From CAZHCA01 sp964530825 (GTDB lineage: Bacteria; Bacteroidota; Bacteroidia; Chitinophagales; Saprospiraceae): a stretch of DNA of 64,000 nucleotides. The notes below the pieces were generated by a model that was not told where the DNA came from, did no database searches, and worked only from the letters and a program-made list of their open reading frames with translations. Of the stretch, positions 26,143 through 34,707 are shown piece by piece. Numbering within the stretch: position 1 is the stretch's first letter; each line of letters starts with the position of its first letter. Where the stretch lies: the NCBI GenBank assembly GCA_964530825.1, contig CAZHCA010000010.1:62001-126000 (forward strand), read 5' to 3'. Position numbers and translations under genes: made by a program.

Positions 26143-27141
26143 TTAATCTTCTTCAAGTTTGTATTTTGAGAGATCCATGCCGAAGGTTAGGCCCTTTTCT
26201 TGCAAGAGCTCTTCGATCTCTACCAGCGACTTCTTACCGAAGTTGCGGAATTTCAACAGCTCGTGTGTATCGTAACGCACCAGTTCGGCCAAGGTATTGA
26301 TCTTGGCGGCTTTCAAACAGTTGTAAGCACGAACCGAGAGGTCGAGATCTTCCAGAGAAGTCTTTAGGAGCTTACGCATATGCAGGATGTGCTCGTCTAC
26401 GATATCGTCTTCGCGACTGGTAGCATCATCAAAGGTAATGTTCTCATCGGTAATCAACATGAGGTGTTGGATCAAGATGCGCGAGGCATCTTTGATCGCG
26501 TCTTCGGGGTGGATCGTACCGTCTGTCTTCACCTCAATACTCAGCTTTTCGTAGTCGGTACGTTGTCCTACCCGGGTATTTTCCACGCGATAGGCCACGT
26601 TTTTAATAGGCGTATAGATAGCATCTACCGGGATCACCCCGATAGGTGCATCTTTCGGCAGGTTTTCATCAGCCGGGTGATATCCGCGTCCTTTGGTAAC
26701 AGTAAGTTCCATTTCCAGGTTGACGAAGGGCTCCATAGTACACAGGAGCAGATCGGGGTTCATCACCTTGAACATATTGGTATGTTCGGCGATATCACCC
26801 GCCCGGAACTCTTCCTGACCGCTGATGGTCAGGTATATTTTTTCGTTGGTGATTTCGTCGTCTCCGACCACTTGTTTTAACCGTACCTGTTTGAGGTTCA
26901 GGATAATTTCCACCACATCTTCTACGACTCCCCGAATAGTATCGAACTCGTGTTCAACGCCCGCGATGCGTACCGCAGAAATGGCGTGTCCTTCGAGGGA
27001 GGACAGCAACACCCGGCGCAACGAGTTTCCGATCGTCTGGCCAAACCCCGGTTCTAGCGGCTTGAACTCAAAAAGTCCTTCGAAATCGTCGGACTTTTGC
27101 ATAACGATCTTGTCTGGTTTTTGGAAATTGAGGATACTCAT
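26143..27141 (-). CDS. rpoA: DNA-directed RNA polymerase subunit alpha
   Basis: A 332-aa subunit. The N-terminal assembly domain shows FKPLEPGFGQTIGNSLRRVLLSSLEGHAI, split by the usual family spacing from GRGYHPA. The C-terminal domain (about 250-315) has LDLSVRAYNCLKAAKINTLAEL and FGKKSLVEIEELL, the helix-hairpin-helix that contacts upstream DNA and activators. It lies between rpsD and rplQ as in other bacteria. The 120-nt gap before it holds a perfect hairpin. Confidence 0.97.
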   Translation of the reverse strand: MSILNFQKPDKIVMQKSDDFEGLFEFKPLEPGFGQTIGNSLRRVLLSSLEGHAISAVRIAGVEHEFDTIRGVVEDVVEIILNLKQVRLKQVVGDDEITNEKIYLTISGQEEFRAGDIAEHTNMFKVMNPDLLLCTMEPFVNLEMELTVTKGRGYHPADENLPKDAPIGVIPVDAIYTPIKNVAYRVENTRVGQRTDYEKLSIEVKTDGTIHPEDAIKDASRILIQHLMLITDENITFDDATSREDDIVDEHILHMRKLLKTSLEDLDLSVRAYNCLKAAKINTLAELVRYDTHELLKFRNFGKKSLVEIEELLQEKGLTFGMDLSKYKLEED

Positions 27142-27166
27142 ACAAAGGTTACTTTAAATGGTGAAA

Positions 27167-27194
27167 GCTGCATGTATTCCGTTGTACATGCAGC
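27167..27194 (-). other. Hairpin in the rpsD-rpoA spacer
   Basis: GCTGCATGT (27167-27175) and ACATGCAGC (27186-27194) form a perfect 9-bp stem with a 10-nt loop, and AAAG/CTTT can extend it past a one-base bulge. Only TTT follows on the minus strand, so it is not a standard terminator. It may be an mRNA processing or stability element, or a protein-binding structure, upstream of rpoA. Confidence 0.5.
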
Positions 27195-27261
27195 CTTTGC
27201 GGCAAAAAAATGTCGCGGTAGCTTCCCGAAGTTCGCAGATGTTCTAAGGAAGCCGCTATTG

Positions 27262-27873
27262 TTATTTCGAATACAGTTCGACGATTAGCTGTTCGTTGAT
27301 TTTTTCCGGTATTTGATCGCGCTCCGGGTGAGCAATGAAAGTACCTTCCAATTTGTCGGGGCTAAACTCTAGCCAGGAGAACTTCCGAGCATCGGACTTA
27401 GCGTTGACGCTTTCCCGGATCGCTATCATGCCGTGTGAGCGCCCTTTGACCGCTACTTTGTCGCCCGGGCGTAGGATGGCAGAGGGCACGTTCGTAACAA
27501 TATTATTAACCATGATGTGGCGGTGGGTCACCAGTTGGCGTGCAGCCCGGCGCGTCGGGGCCAAACCCATTCGGTAAACGACATTATCCAGGCGCGACTC
27601 CAGCAGTTGCAGGAGGAGCTCGCCCGTAACGCCTTGCTTACTGTTGGCAATGTCGAATAATTTGCGGAACTGGCGCTCCAAGACACCGTAAGTGTACTTG
27701 GCTTTTTGCTTTTCCATCAGTTGAAGGGCATAGTCAGAACGCTGTTTTCTACGGCGGTTGTTACCGTGCTGACCGGGAGGGTATTTTTTGCGCTCGAAGT
27801 ACTTGTCGAATCCGTGGATGGCTTCACCGAAAGCGCGGGCTTTCTTCGTCTTGGGACCCGTATATCTAGCCAT
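27262..27873 (-). CDS. rpsD: 30S ribosomal protein S4
   Basis: A 203-aa primary 16S rRNA-binding protein. It begins MARYTGPKTKKARAFGEAI and has the S4 RNA-binding domain LESRLDNVVYRMGLAPTRRAARQLVTHRHI in the middle. The zinc-binding cysteines found in some S4 proteins are absent. It is 49 nt after rpsK. In enterobacteria S4 represses this operon's translation; whether that holds here is not shown. Confidence 0.97.
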   Translation of the reverse strand: MARYTGPKTKKARAFGEAIHGFDKYFERKKYPPGQHGNNRRRKQRSDYALQLMEKQKAKYTYGVLERQFRKLFDIANSKQGVTGELLLQLLESRLDNVVYRMGLAPTRRAARQLVTHRHIMVNNIVTNVPSAILRPGDKVAVKGRSHGMIAIRESVNAKSDARKFSWLEFSPDKLEGTFIAHPERDQIPEKINEQLIVELYSK

Positions 27874-27922
27874 TGTTATGAATGATTTTTATGCTACGGC
27901 TACTAGCCGACTTAATGATCAA

Positions 27923-28309
27923 TTAGACGCGGCGACGTTTTGGCGGACGGCAACCATTGTGCGGAATTGGAGTGACGTCTTTAATGCGCGACACCCGGAT
28001 GCCGGCCTGGTCAATCGCCCGGATGGCTGCCTCGCGGCCGGAGCCGGGTCCTTTCACAAAAACCTCGGCGGTGCGGAGCCCGGCTTCGTATGCTACCCGG
28101 GCTGCATCAGAAGCGGCAACCTGAGCGGCGTAAGGCGTATTTTTTTTCGAACCCCGAAATCCAGCTTTTCCAGCAGAAGCCCAGGAAATAACCTGGCCTT
28201 GCTTGTTGGTAAGCGAGATGATTATATTGTTAAATGTCGCCTGGATATAGACAAACCCTTCCGGATCCACCTTTATATTGCGCTTTTTTATCTTTTTTCC
28301 CTTTGCCAT
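27923..28309 (-). CDS. rpsK: 30S ribosomal protein S11
   Basis: A 128-aa small-subunit platform protein. The basic N-terminus (MAKGKKIKKRNIKVDPEG) is followed by the conserved core IQATFNNIIISLTNKQGQVI, SWASAGKAGFRGSKKNTPYA, VKGPGSGREAAIRA and the C-terminal DVTPIPHNGCRPPKRRRV. Located 44 nt after rpsM and 49 nt before rpsD. Confidence 0.97.
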   Translation of the reverse strand: MAKGKKIKKRNIKVDPEGFVYIQATFNNIIISLTNKQGQVISWASAGKAGFRGSKKNTPYAAQVAASDAARVAYEAGLRTAEVFVKGPGSGREAAIRAIDQAGIRVSRIKDVTPIPHNGCRPPKRRRV

Positions 28310-28353
28310 GTTAGTTCTGACTTAGTTGCTGGACCACAGCACAAATGGATCAA

Positions 28354-28731
28354 TTACTTGGTTACTTTTTTCTTGTTGGCTACCGTCTTACGCTTACCTT
28401 TACGAGTACGGGCATTGGTTTGAGTACGCTGACCGCGCAATGGCAATCCTTTACGATGGCGCAATCCTCGATAGCAGGCAATATCCATGAGGCGCTTAAT
28501 GTTTTGCTGTACCTCGGTGCGCAGCTCCCCTTCTACCTTATAATCGTTGGCAATGATACGTGTGATAGACCGGATGTTCTCGTCGGTCCAGTCATCTACC
28601 TTAATGCTTTGATCAATACCCGCTTCGTCCAGAATCTCGGCTGCACTAGACTTTCCGATTCCGTAGATGTAGGTGAGGCTAATAACACCTCGCTTGTTTC
28701 TTGGCAAATCAACACCAGCAATACGAGCCAT
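28354..28731 (-). CDS. rpsM: 30S ribosomal protein S13
   Basis: A 125-aa head protein that contacts P-site tRNA and the large subunit. It begins MARIAGVDLPRNKRGVISLTYIYGIG and ends with the conserved basic stretch YRGLRHRKGLPLRGQRTQTN followed by ARTRKGKRKTVANKK. Located 26 nt after rpmJ. Confidence 0.97.
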   Translation of the reverse strand: MARIAGVDLPRNKRGVISLTYIYGIGKSSAAEILDEAGIDQSIKVDDWTDENIRSITRIIANDYKVEGELRTEVQQNIKRLMDIACYRGLRHRKGLPLRGQRTQTNARTRKGKRKTVANKKKVTK

Positions 28732-28757
28732 GTAAATTGAATTTTAGTACAATGCGA

Positions 28758-28874
28758 TTACCCCTGGCGTTGTTTCAGCTTGGGGTTCTTCTTATTGATA
28801 ATGTAAATCTTTCCTTTGCGGCGTACGATTTTGCAATCGGACGAGCGCTTTTTTACCGATGCCCTTACTTTCAT
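28758..28874 (-). CDS. rpmJ: 50S ribosomal protein L36, zinc-free type
   Basis: A 38-aa protein read directly from the minus strand: it begins MKVRASVKKRSSDCKIVRRK and ends NKKNPKLKQRQG. Size and flanking motifs are those of L36. Of the usual zinc ligands (Cys11, Cys14, Cys27, His33) only Cys14 remains; the others are Ser, Asn and Lys. This is therefore a zinc-independent version, as is usual in Bacteroidota to my knowledge. It sits between infA and rpsM. Confidence 0.93.
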   Translation of the reverse strand: MKVRASVKKRSSDCKIVRRKGKIYIINKKNPKLKQRQG

Positions 28875-28905
28875 GATAGTGGTAGTTTTTCGATATTCGT
28901 TTAAC

Positions 28906-29124
28906 TTATTTATAGCGGTAAATAATCCGGCCGCGCGATAAATCGTACGGCGACATTTCTACGGCTACCTTGTCACCGGGTAAAATCCGAATGTAGTTCA
29001 TCCGCATTTTACCGGAAATAGTAGCAACGATTTCGTGGTCGTTTTCCAAGCGTACCCTAAACATAGCGTTGGAAAGCGCTTCCTCAATAATACCGTCTTG
29101 TTTGATCAAATTCTTTTTCCCCAT
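28906..29124 (-). CDS. infA: Translation initiation factor IF-1
   Basis: A 72-aa OB-fold factor that binds the 30S A site during initiation. The start at MGKKNLIKQDGIIEEALSNA matches the family; an in-frame upstream ATG adds only seven atypical residues. The core FRVRLENDHEIVATISGKMR, IRILPGDKVAVEMSPYDL and the end GRIIYRYK are diagnostic. Located 31 nt before rpmJ, in the usual spc/alpha junction. Confidence 0.96.
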   Translation of the reverse strand: MGKKNLIKQDGIIEEALSNAMFRVRLENDHEIVATISGKMRMNYIRILPGDKVAVEMSPYDLSRGRIIYRYK

Positions 29125-29192
29125 AATCGAAAATTCGGTGTGCAAAGATAAGCATATTTTCTTAAGTATGCCACCCTTTGCTGGTAAACTTC

Positions 29193-30014
29193 CTAAACGT
29201 TGCTTTCCTTAAGACCAGCAATCTGCACATTCGGGTTACTTTGCAGGGCTTCCTCAATAATCTGATGATCGGATAAGATGTCGGCCGATTCTTTACCCAC
29301 AGCGACCGTATGTTCGTAATGCGCTGAAGGTTTCCGGTCGCGGGCAAACACCGTCCATCCATCGCGATCGGTACGCACCTCCCGCCGGCCGAGGTTAACC
29401 ATGGGTTCAATCGCCATCACCAATCCTTCTTTCAATTTGACTCCACGTCCTCGTTTACCGTAATTGGGTACTTCAGGCGCTTCGTGCAGTGAGCGACCGA
29501 TTCCGTGCCCTACTAACTCCCGCACGATACCGTAGCCATGTTCTTTCTCTACGTACTGCTGTACGGCAAATCCAATGTCTCCGACGCGGTTGCCGGCTAC
29601 CGCCTGGTCGATGCCCAGATAAAGGGAGGTGTTGGTGACGCGGCACAGCTCTATCACTTCTGCTGAAACTTCACCCAAGAGAAAGGTATAAGCGGAATCA
29701 CCGAAAAACTCATTGTACAGAACGCCACAGTCGACCGACACGATATCTCCTTCCCGGAAAGGGGTGTCTTTGCTTGGGATACCATGTACCACTTGCTCGT
29801 TGACCGAAATGCAAAGCGTACCCGGGAAGCCACCGTATCCTTTGAATGCCGGTGCGGCATTGTGATCCCGGATAAAAGTTTCAGCCACCTCGTCGATCGC
29901 TGCACCGGTTAGGCCTGGACGGATAATCTTACCGACTTCTGCTAGGGTTCTGCATACCAGCTGGCAACTGTAGCGGATCCGTGCAATTTCCTCTTCTGTC
30001 TTATAGTAAATCAT
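29193..30014 (-). CDS. map: Methionine aminopeptidase, type I
   Basis: A 273-aa enzyme removing the initiator methionine. The five metal ligands can be placed: Asp95 and Asp106 (VSVDCGVLYNEFFGDSAYTF), His170 (GHGIGRSLHEAPEVPNYG), Glu203 (AIEPMVN) and Glu234 (HYEHTVAV). The ATG at 30014 is preferred to an immediately upstream TTG. It lies between secY and infA, the common position in genomes lacking adk there. A C-terminal extension of about 20 residues is unremarkable. Confidence 0.95.
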   Translation of the reverse strand: MIYYKTEEEIARIRYSCQLVCRTLAEVGKIIRPGLTGAAIDEVAETFIRDHNAAPAFKGYGGFPGTLCISVNEQVVHGIPSKDTPFREGDIVSVDCGVLYNEFFGDSAYTFLLGEVSAEVIELCRVTNTSLYLGIDQAVAGNRVGDIGFAVQQYVEKEHGYGIVRELVGHGIGRSLHEAPEVPNYGKRGRGVKLKEGLVMAIEPMVNLGRREVRTDRDGWTVFARDRKPSAHYEHTVAVGKESADILSDHQIIEEALQSNPNVQIAGLKESNV

Positions 30015-30112
30015 CAAATGTGGTTTCGCTCGTGTATCAATTCTATTTCTTCCAACCGGTTAGGTAGCAAAGAGTTCTATCCCTTTTGCCGGAGCGAGGT
30101 TTCGGTAATGCA

Positions 30113-30152
30113 ACAAGCGTTAACCTGCTCGAGAGAGCGGGCTAACGCTTGT
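30113..30152 (-). terminator. Long hairpin in the secY-map spacer
   Basis: An 18-bp stem with two imperfect pairs (ACAAGCGTTAACCTGCTC against GAGCGGGCTAACGCTTGT) and a 4-nt GAGA/TCTC loop. On the minus strand the tail is TTGCATT, a weak T tract, and on the plus strand TTTGTTTT. It may cause partial termination or RNase processing after secY. Confidence 0.5.
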
Positions 30153-30188
30153 TTGTTTTATGTCGCATGGAGAACCGCTGCAAAGCGA

Positions 30189-31547
30189 TTACATATTAGC
30201 ACCAATACCCTGGACGCGGCTACGCCCCTGCACCCGACCGGATTTTACCAGTCCGTCATAGCGACGCATGATCAGATAGCTTTCGATCTGTTGTAGCGTA
30301 TCCAGTACAACAGCTACCAAGATAAGCAGCGAAGTACCCCCGAAGAACATTGCAAAATTAATATTGACCCCAACTGCAGCAGCGACCGCCGGTAAAATGG
30401 CGATGATACCCAAAAAGATAGAACCGGGTAAGGTAATTCGCGTAGTTACTGCATCGATGAAATCGGCCGTGGGCTTACCCGGCTTAATACCAGGGATAAA
30501 AGCATTCTGGCGTTTCAGATATTCGGAATATTGCTGCGGATTGACCAGCAGGGCGGTATAAACGTAAGTGAATAGGACCACCAGAACAAAATATACCAGA
30601 TTGTAGGGTAAAGAAGTAAAGTCGTTGAAGGCTGCTAGCAATCCGCTGGAACTACCGCCACTGCGGTTCACATAGTTGGCCACCGTATTGGGCAGGAACA
30701 TTAATGCCTGAGCAAAAATGATTGGCATTACACCTGAGGCATTTACCTTGAGTGGAATGTAATCCCGAACACCCTGTTGCGGGATGTTGGAAGTACTGCG
30801 GCCCATCATTCGTTTAGCGAATTGGATCGGTATCCGCCGAACCCCTTGTACCACCAACACCGTAGCCATAACTATGATGAACAGTAGCGCCAGTTCGATG
30901 ACGAAAATGAAAAGACCGTTGTTATTAAGTTGGGATTGGAATTCAAAGGCGAATGCGCCAGGAAGCGCAGCGATAATACCGATGGTGATCAACAGGGAAA
31001 CCCCATTTCCAATGCCGCGGTCGGTAATCCGTTCTCCCAGCCACATGGCGAAGACCGTACCTGCCGAGAGAATAATAATATTGGAGAACCAGAATACAGC
31101 GCGCGGGATACTGGGATCAACCGCATTTTGTTGGATTAGGTATGTCAGGTAACCCCCGCCCTGAACCAAGGTAATGGCAACCGTGAGCAGGCGCGTGATT
31201 TGATTCAGTTTTTTGCGTCCTGATTCCCCTTCTGTCTTTTGCAGGCGCTGAAAATAAGGCACCGCAAAACCCAACAACTGAATGATAATGGAAGCGGTGA
31301 TGTAAGGCATAATGCCCAACGCAAAAACAGCAGCATTATTAAAAGCACCGCCGGTAAAGGTATTAATCAGTCCGAGAAGATCGCTGGAGTCCTGGTTAGG
31401 CTGGTTGAGCGCGTCCGGCATGACCCCCGGGAGTACCACGTACGAGCCGAAGCGATAAATCGCCAAAATCCCCAAGGTAAACAGGATTCGATCGCGGAGT
31501 TCCTTGATCTTCCAGATATTCTGGAGCGTGCTGATAAACTTCTTCAT
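30189..31547 (-). CDS. secY: Protein translocase subunit SecY
   Basis: A 452-aa channel subunit of the Sec translocon with ten predicted membrane helices. Conserved pieces are RFGSYVVLPGV near the first helix, the ALGIMPYITASIIIQLL plug/TM2 region, the cytoplasmic loop FQRLQKTEGESGRKKL, RRIPIQFAKRMMGR and NASGVMPIIFAQAL, and FIPGIKPGKPT. The start codon shares one base with the rplO stop, so the two are translationally coupled. Confidence 0.97.
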   Translation of the reverse strand: MKKFISTLQNIWKIKELRDRILFTLGILAIYRFGSYVVLPGVMPDALNQPNQDSSDLLGLINTFTGGAFNNAAVFALGIMPYITASIIIQLLGFAVPYFQRLQKTEGESGRKKLNQITRLLTVAITLVQGGGYLTYLIQQNAVDPSIPRAVFWFSNIIILSAGTVFAMWLGERITDRGIGNGVSLLITIGIIAALPGAFAFEFQSQLNNNGLFIFVIELALLFIIVMATVLVVQGVRRIPIQFAKRMMGRSTSNIPQQGVRDYIPLKVNASGVMPIIFAQALMFLPNTVANYVNRSGGSSSGLLAAFNDFTSLPYNLVYFVLVVLFTYVYTALLVNPQQYSEYLKRQNAFIPGIKPGKPTADFIDAVTTRITLPGSIFLGIIAILPAVAAAVGVNINFAMFFGGTSLLILVAVVLDTLQQIESYLIMRRYDGLVKSGRVQGRSRVQGIGANM

Positions 31548-32008
31548 TAGTCGTTAGGTTGTTCGAGTTCCGTTACATTGCCGCCGGCTTTTTCGATGCT
31601 GGCTTTTGCGCTTTTGGAGCACTTATGTACAGATACCGTAAGCTTGGAAGTCAGTTCGCCCTGTCCCAGTACTTTGACGATATCATTACGGCGAATCAAA
31701 CGATTTTCGCGCAGAAATTCAACGTCAATCGTGTCGGTTTGATACTTATCTGCGATTTCCTGCAGGCGTTCTACATTGAAAGGGCGGTATACCTTACGGT
31801 TGGGGTTTTTAAAGCCCACCTTTGGTAAACGCATTTGCAGAGGCATTTGTCCACCCTCGAAGTTTCTTTTTTCCTTGTAGCCGGAACGTGATTTGGCGCC
31901 CTTGTGTCCGCGCGTAGCCGTACCGCCATGACCAGACCCCTGGCCGCGCGCAATGCGCTTCTTGCGTTTTTTAGCACCGGAGGCCGGTCGTAATGAATGC
32001 AATTCCAT
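31547..32008 (-). CDS. rplO: 50S ribosomal protein L15
   Basis: A 153-aa protein beginning MELHSLRPASGAKKRKKRIA, with the Gly/Arg-rich segment RGQGSGHGGTATRGHKGAKS that threads into 23S rRNA and LQMRLPKVGFKN in the globular part. It overlaps secY by one base and follows rpmD after 54 nt. Confidence 0.97.
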   Translation of the reverse strand: MELHSLRPASGAKKRKKRIARGQGSGHGGTATRGHKGAKSRSGYKEKRNFEGGQMPLQMRLPKVGFKNPNRKVYRPFNVERLQEIADKYQTDTIDVEFLRENRLIRRNDIVKVLGQGELTSKLTVSVHKCSKSAKASIEKAGGNVTELEQPND

Positions 32009-32062
32009 GGTCTTCTAGTTTTCGGTCTGCTGCGGGTACGAAAGCCCCGCACGCAAACCAAT

Positions 32063-32245
32063 TTATTTACTTTCCTCGACTTTAATCAGGTGTCGTACTT
32101 TTTCGATCATCCCCATCAGTTGGGGCGTCACTTCTTTTTCGACGGTGTGGTTGATCCGACGCAGCCCTATCGCTCTGAGCGTATCTTTCTGCTTCTTCGG
32201 CCGATCGATCAAGCTTTTGATCTGGGTAATTTTCACCTTTGTCAT
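32063..32245 (-). CDS. rpmD: 50S ribosomal protein L30
   Basis: A 60-aa protein, MTKVKITQIKSLIDRPKKQK, then TLRAIGLRRINHTVEKEVTP. The size and the motif (short bacterial L30 without an extension) are typical. It sits between rpsE and rplO. Confidence 0.95.
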   Translation of the reverse strand: MTKVKITQIKSLIDRPKKQKDTLRAIGLRRINHTVEKEVTPQLMGMIEKVRHLIKVEESK

Positions 32246-32307
32246 CTTACCATAATTTAGCGGACAGGCCTAAGTAAACTACTAACGTCAGCAGGCCACA
32301 GTAAATA

Positions 32308-32877
32308 TTAATCTTCTTTAGTCGATTCCTCACCTTCCTCTTCGTTGGTTTGGTAAGGACCGCCGAAGAGCTGCTCCATTGAAACTTTACGCTGCTTGGC
32401 TACCAAATGCGGACTGCGCAGGCGCTTCAGTGCATCAATGGTGGCCTTCACCACGTTGTGGGGATTGGAAGAACCCTGTGATTTGGACAGTACGTTTTGT
32501 ACACCGGCAATTTCCAGAACGGCACGCATTGCACCACCAGCAATCACACCCGTACCGTCAGAGGCGGGCTTGATCAATACTTTGCCGGCCCCGTACTTAC
32601 CTTTCACTTCGTGCGGGATTGTTCCCTTGTACAGCGGCACCTTGATCAGGTTCTTTTTTGCATCGTCTACTGCCTTAGCAATAGATTCAGATACGTCGCG
32701 CGCCTTACCAAGACCGTGTCCAACCGTACCGTTTCCATCGCCGACTACCACAACAGCAGCGAAACTAAAAGTACGACCACCTTTGGTCACCTTAGCCACG
32801 CGGTTGAGCTCCACTAACTTTTCTTTGAGGTCGGTTTCTGCCGCTTTTACCCGGTCTCTATTTCCTTTCTTAGCCAT
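32308..32877 (-). CDS. rpsE: 30S ribosomal protein S5
   Basis: A 189-aa protein involved in decoding accuracy and mRNA helicase activity. It has the double-stranded RNA-binding core LVELNRVAKVTKGGRTFSFA, VVGDGNGTVGHGLGKARDV and the C-terminal GTGVIAGGAMRAVLEIAGV, SQGSSNPHNVVKATIDAL. A short acidic tail (NEEEGEESTKED) follows. Located 24 nt after rplR. Confidence 0.97.
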   Translation of the reverse strand: MAKKGNRDRVKAAETDLKEKLVELNRVAKVTKGGRTFSFAAVVVVGDGNGTVGHGLGKARDVSESIAKAVDDAKKNLIKVPLYKGTIPHEVKGKYGAGKVLIKPASDGTGVIAGGAMRAVLEIAGVQNVLSKSQGSSNPHNVVKATIDALKRLRSPHLVAKQRKVSMEQLFGGPYQTNEEEGEESTKED

Positions 32878-32901
32878 TATCTAACGCGTTGTTGTGGTTT
32901 T

Positions 32902-33255
32902 CTAAAATTTCAGGCCGCCTTCACGCGCCCCTTCGGCCAGGGCTTTCACCCGTCCATGGTACAAATAACCGCCGCGGTCGAAAGCCACCTTCGAGATATT
33001 GGCAGCTGCAGCACGCTCAGCAATCAATTTTCCGACCGCCTTGGCCTGATCGGACTTACTGCCCTCATTGGCCACTTCCGATTCTTTTGAGGAAGCTGCC
33101 ACTAAGGTATGGCCACTCAAATCGTCAATCAATTGACAATAGATGTATTTATTTGAACGATAAACGTTGAGTCGCGGCACCTGCGCCGTTCCCGTGATTT
33201 TTTTCCGAATCCGATGACGAATCCGGCGACGCCTTTTAACTTTTGTCAATGCCAT
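32902..33255 (-). CDS. rplR: 50S ribosomal protein L18
   Basis: A 117-aa 5S rRNA-binding protein. The start at MALTKVKRRRRIRHRIRKKI is chosen by homology; four residues upstream are also open. The core has RLNVYRSNKYIYCQLIDD and the C-terminal FDRGGYLYHGRVKALAEGAR, EGGLKF, both diagnostic. It lies between rplF and rpsE. Confidence 0.96.
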   Translation of the reverse strand: MALTKVKRRRRIRHRIRKKITGTAQVPRLNVYRSNKYIYCQLIDDLSGHTLVAASSKESEVANEGSKSDQAKAVGKLIAERAAAANISKVAFDRGGYLYHGRVKALAEGAREGGLKF

Positions 33256-33330
33256 GATACGTTGCATTTTTCGCCCTCAGTGAAAAATCGAAAGGATTGA
33301 TCCCAAGGGCCATTATAATGGGCAAAATGT

Positions 33331-33885
33331 TTACTTACCAGCCGCTTTACCTGCCTTGCGACGGATCGTTTCGTCGGCATACTTGATACCTTTACCTTTG
33401 TAGGGCTCCGGCTTACGCAGGTCGCGAATTTTAGCAGCTACCTGACCAACCAACTGCTTATCAATACTCTCGAGGCGTACCAAAGGATTTTTACCCTTTT
33501 CCATTTTGGTCTCTACCTTAATTTCGTCGGGCAACATAAAGAATACCGGGTGGGAATAACCGATGGTCAATTCCAATAGCTGTCCAGAATTGCTGGCCCG
33601 GTAACCTACGCCAACCAGCTCCAATTCTTTGACATACCCCTGGGTGACACCGACCACCATGTTGTTGATCAAAGCCCGATATAAGCCGTGCATCGCCTTG
33701 TGCCGCTTTTGTTCGGTTGGTCTTTTGACCTCCAGCACACCATCGTTAATATCGACTGAAATATCTGGGTGGACCTGCTGTGTCAGCTCCCCTTTGGGAC
33801 CCTTAACCTTCACGATATTACTCTTGTCGACACTGATCTCGACACCTTTTGGCAGTGTGATCGGTGATTTTCCTACCCTAGACAT
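33331..33885 (-). CDS. rplF: 50S ribosomal protein L6
   Basis: A 184-aa protein with the duplicated L6 fold: MSRVGKSPITLPKGVEISV at the start, VKGPKGELTQQVHPDI, and the C-terminal signature KPEPYKGKGIKYADETIRRK. Located 24 nt after rpsH. Confidence 0.97.
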   Translation of the reverse strand: MSRVGKSPITLPKGVEISVDKSNIVKVKGPKGELTQQVHPDISVDINDGVLEVKRPTEQKRHKAMHGLYRALINNMVVGVTQGYVKELELVGVGYRASNSGQLLELTIGYSHPVFFMLPDEIKVETKMEKGKNPLVRLESIDKQLVGQVAAKIRDLRKPEPYKGKGIKYADETIRRKAGKAAGK

Positions 33886-33909
33886 GGTCTTTCTATTTTT
33901 CTTTTCTTA

Positions 33910-34320
33910 TTAATAAACGTAACACAAGACCTCACCGCCAACGTGCATTGCACGTGCTTCTTTGTCAGTAAGCACCCCCTTCGAGGTCGACACGATGGCG
34001 ACACCCAGCCCGTTAATAATTCGCGGAAGCTCGTCGGCTTTCCGGTACTGGCGCAGACCGGCACGTGAGATGCGGCCTAGCTCCTGGATCACCGGGCGCT
34101 TAGTTACCGGATCGTACTTCAAGGCAATACTGATGACACCCTGCTTCCCTTTGCCAGCCTCGTCATCGAATTTGTATTTCAGAATGTAGCCTTCGCGGTA
34201 GAGGATTTCTGTTATGCGCTTCTTCATTTTAGAAGAAGGAATCTCTACCACTCGGTGGCCGGCCAACTGGGCGTTGCGAATTCTCGTCAGGAAATCCGCA
34301 ATTGGATCATTTAAAGCCAT
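33910..34320 (-). CDS. rpsH: 30S ribosomal protein S8
   Basis: A 136-aa primary 16S rRNA-binding protein: MALNDPIADFLTRIRNAQLA at the N-terminus and GLGVAIVSTSKGVLTDKEAR, GGEVLCYVY at the end. In E. coli S8 is the spc-operon translational repressor; no target-like structure was identified here. The 101-nt gap before it (after rpsN) contains no gene I can support. Confidence 0.97.
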   Translation of the reverse strand: MALNDPIADFLTRIRNAQLAGHRVVEIPSSKMKKRITEILYREGYILKYKFDDEAGKGKQGVISIALKYDPVTKRPVIQELGRISRAGLRQYRKADELPRIINGLGVAIVSTSKGVLTDKEARAMHVGGEVLCYVY

Positions 34321-34421
34321 GACATATCTTTGCGTCGAACGGTTTTCCAGCCAGTCGCCAGAACCTGATCAACGATGAATAAAATATAGTGAGCCCCTTT
34401 GTTAACCCAAAGGAGCGATAA

Positions 34422-34691
34422 TTACCAGCTTGCTTTTGTCACGCCCGGAATTTTACCCTCCAGGGCCATCTCGCGAAACTTCACCCGGCACAGGCCGAAC
34501 TGGCGCATGTAGCCCTTCGGACGACCAGTCAGACGGCAGCGGTTGTGCAGGCGGATAGGATTGGAGTTGCGCGGCAACTTATCCAATTCTTCCCAGCGGC
34601 CTTCTTCTTTCAGTTGCTTGCGCAATTCCGCATACTTGGCTACCATTTTGGCGCGCTTTTTCTCGCGAGCGATTACAGACTTTCTAGCCAT
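34422..34691 (-). CDS. rpsN: 30S ribosomal protein S14, zinc-free type
   Basis: An 89-aa protein starting MARKSVIAREKKRAKMVAKY; the open frame upstream is not family-like. The C-terminal LHNRCRLTGRPKGYMRQFGL, CRVKFREMALEGKIPGVTKASW is diagnostic. At 89 aa, and without the CxxC...CxxC zinc knuckle of the short form, it is the zinc-independent version. Located 16 nt after rplE. Confidence 0.96.
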   Translation of the reverse strand: MARKSVIAREKKRAKMVAKYAELRKQLKEEGRWEELDKLPRNSNPIRLHNRCRLTGRPKGYMRQFGLCRVKFREMALEGKIPGVTKASW

Positions 34692-34707
34692 TACAGTTGT
34701 CGTTTTT

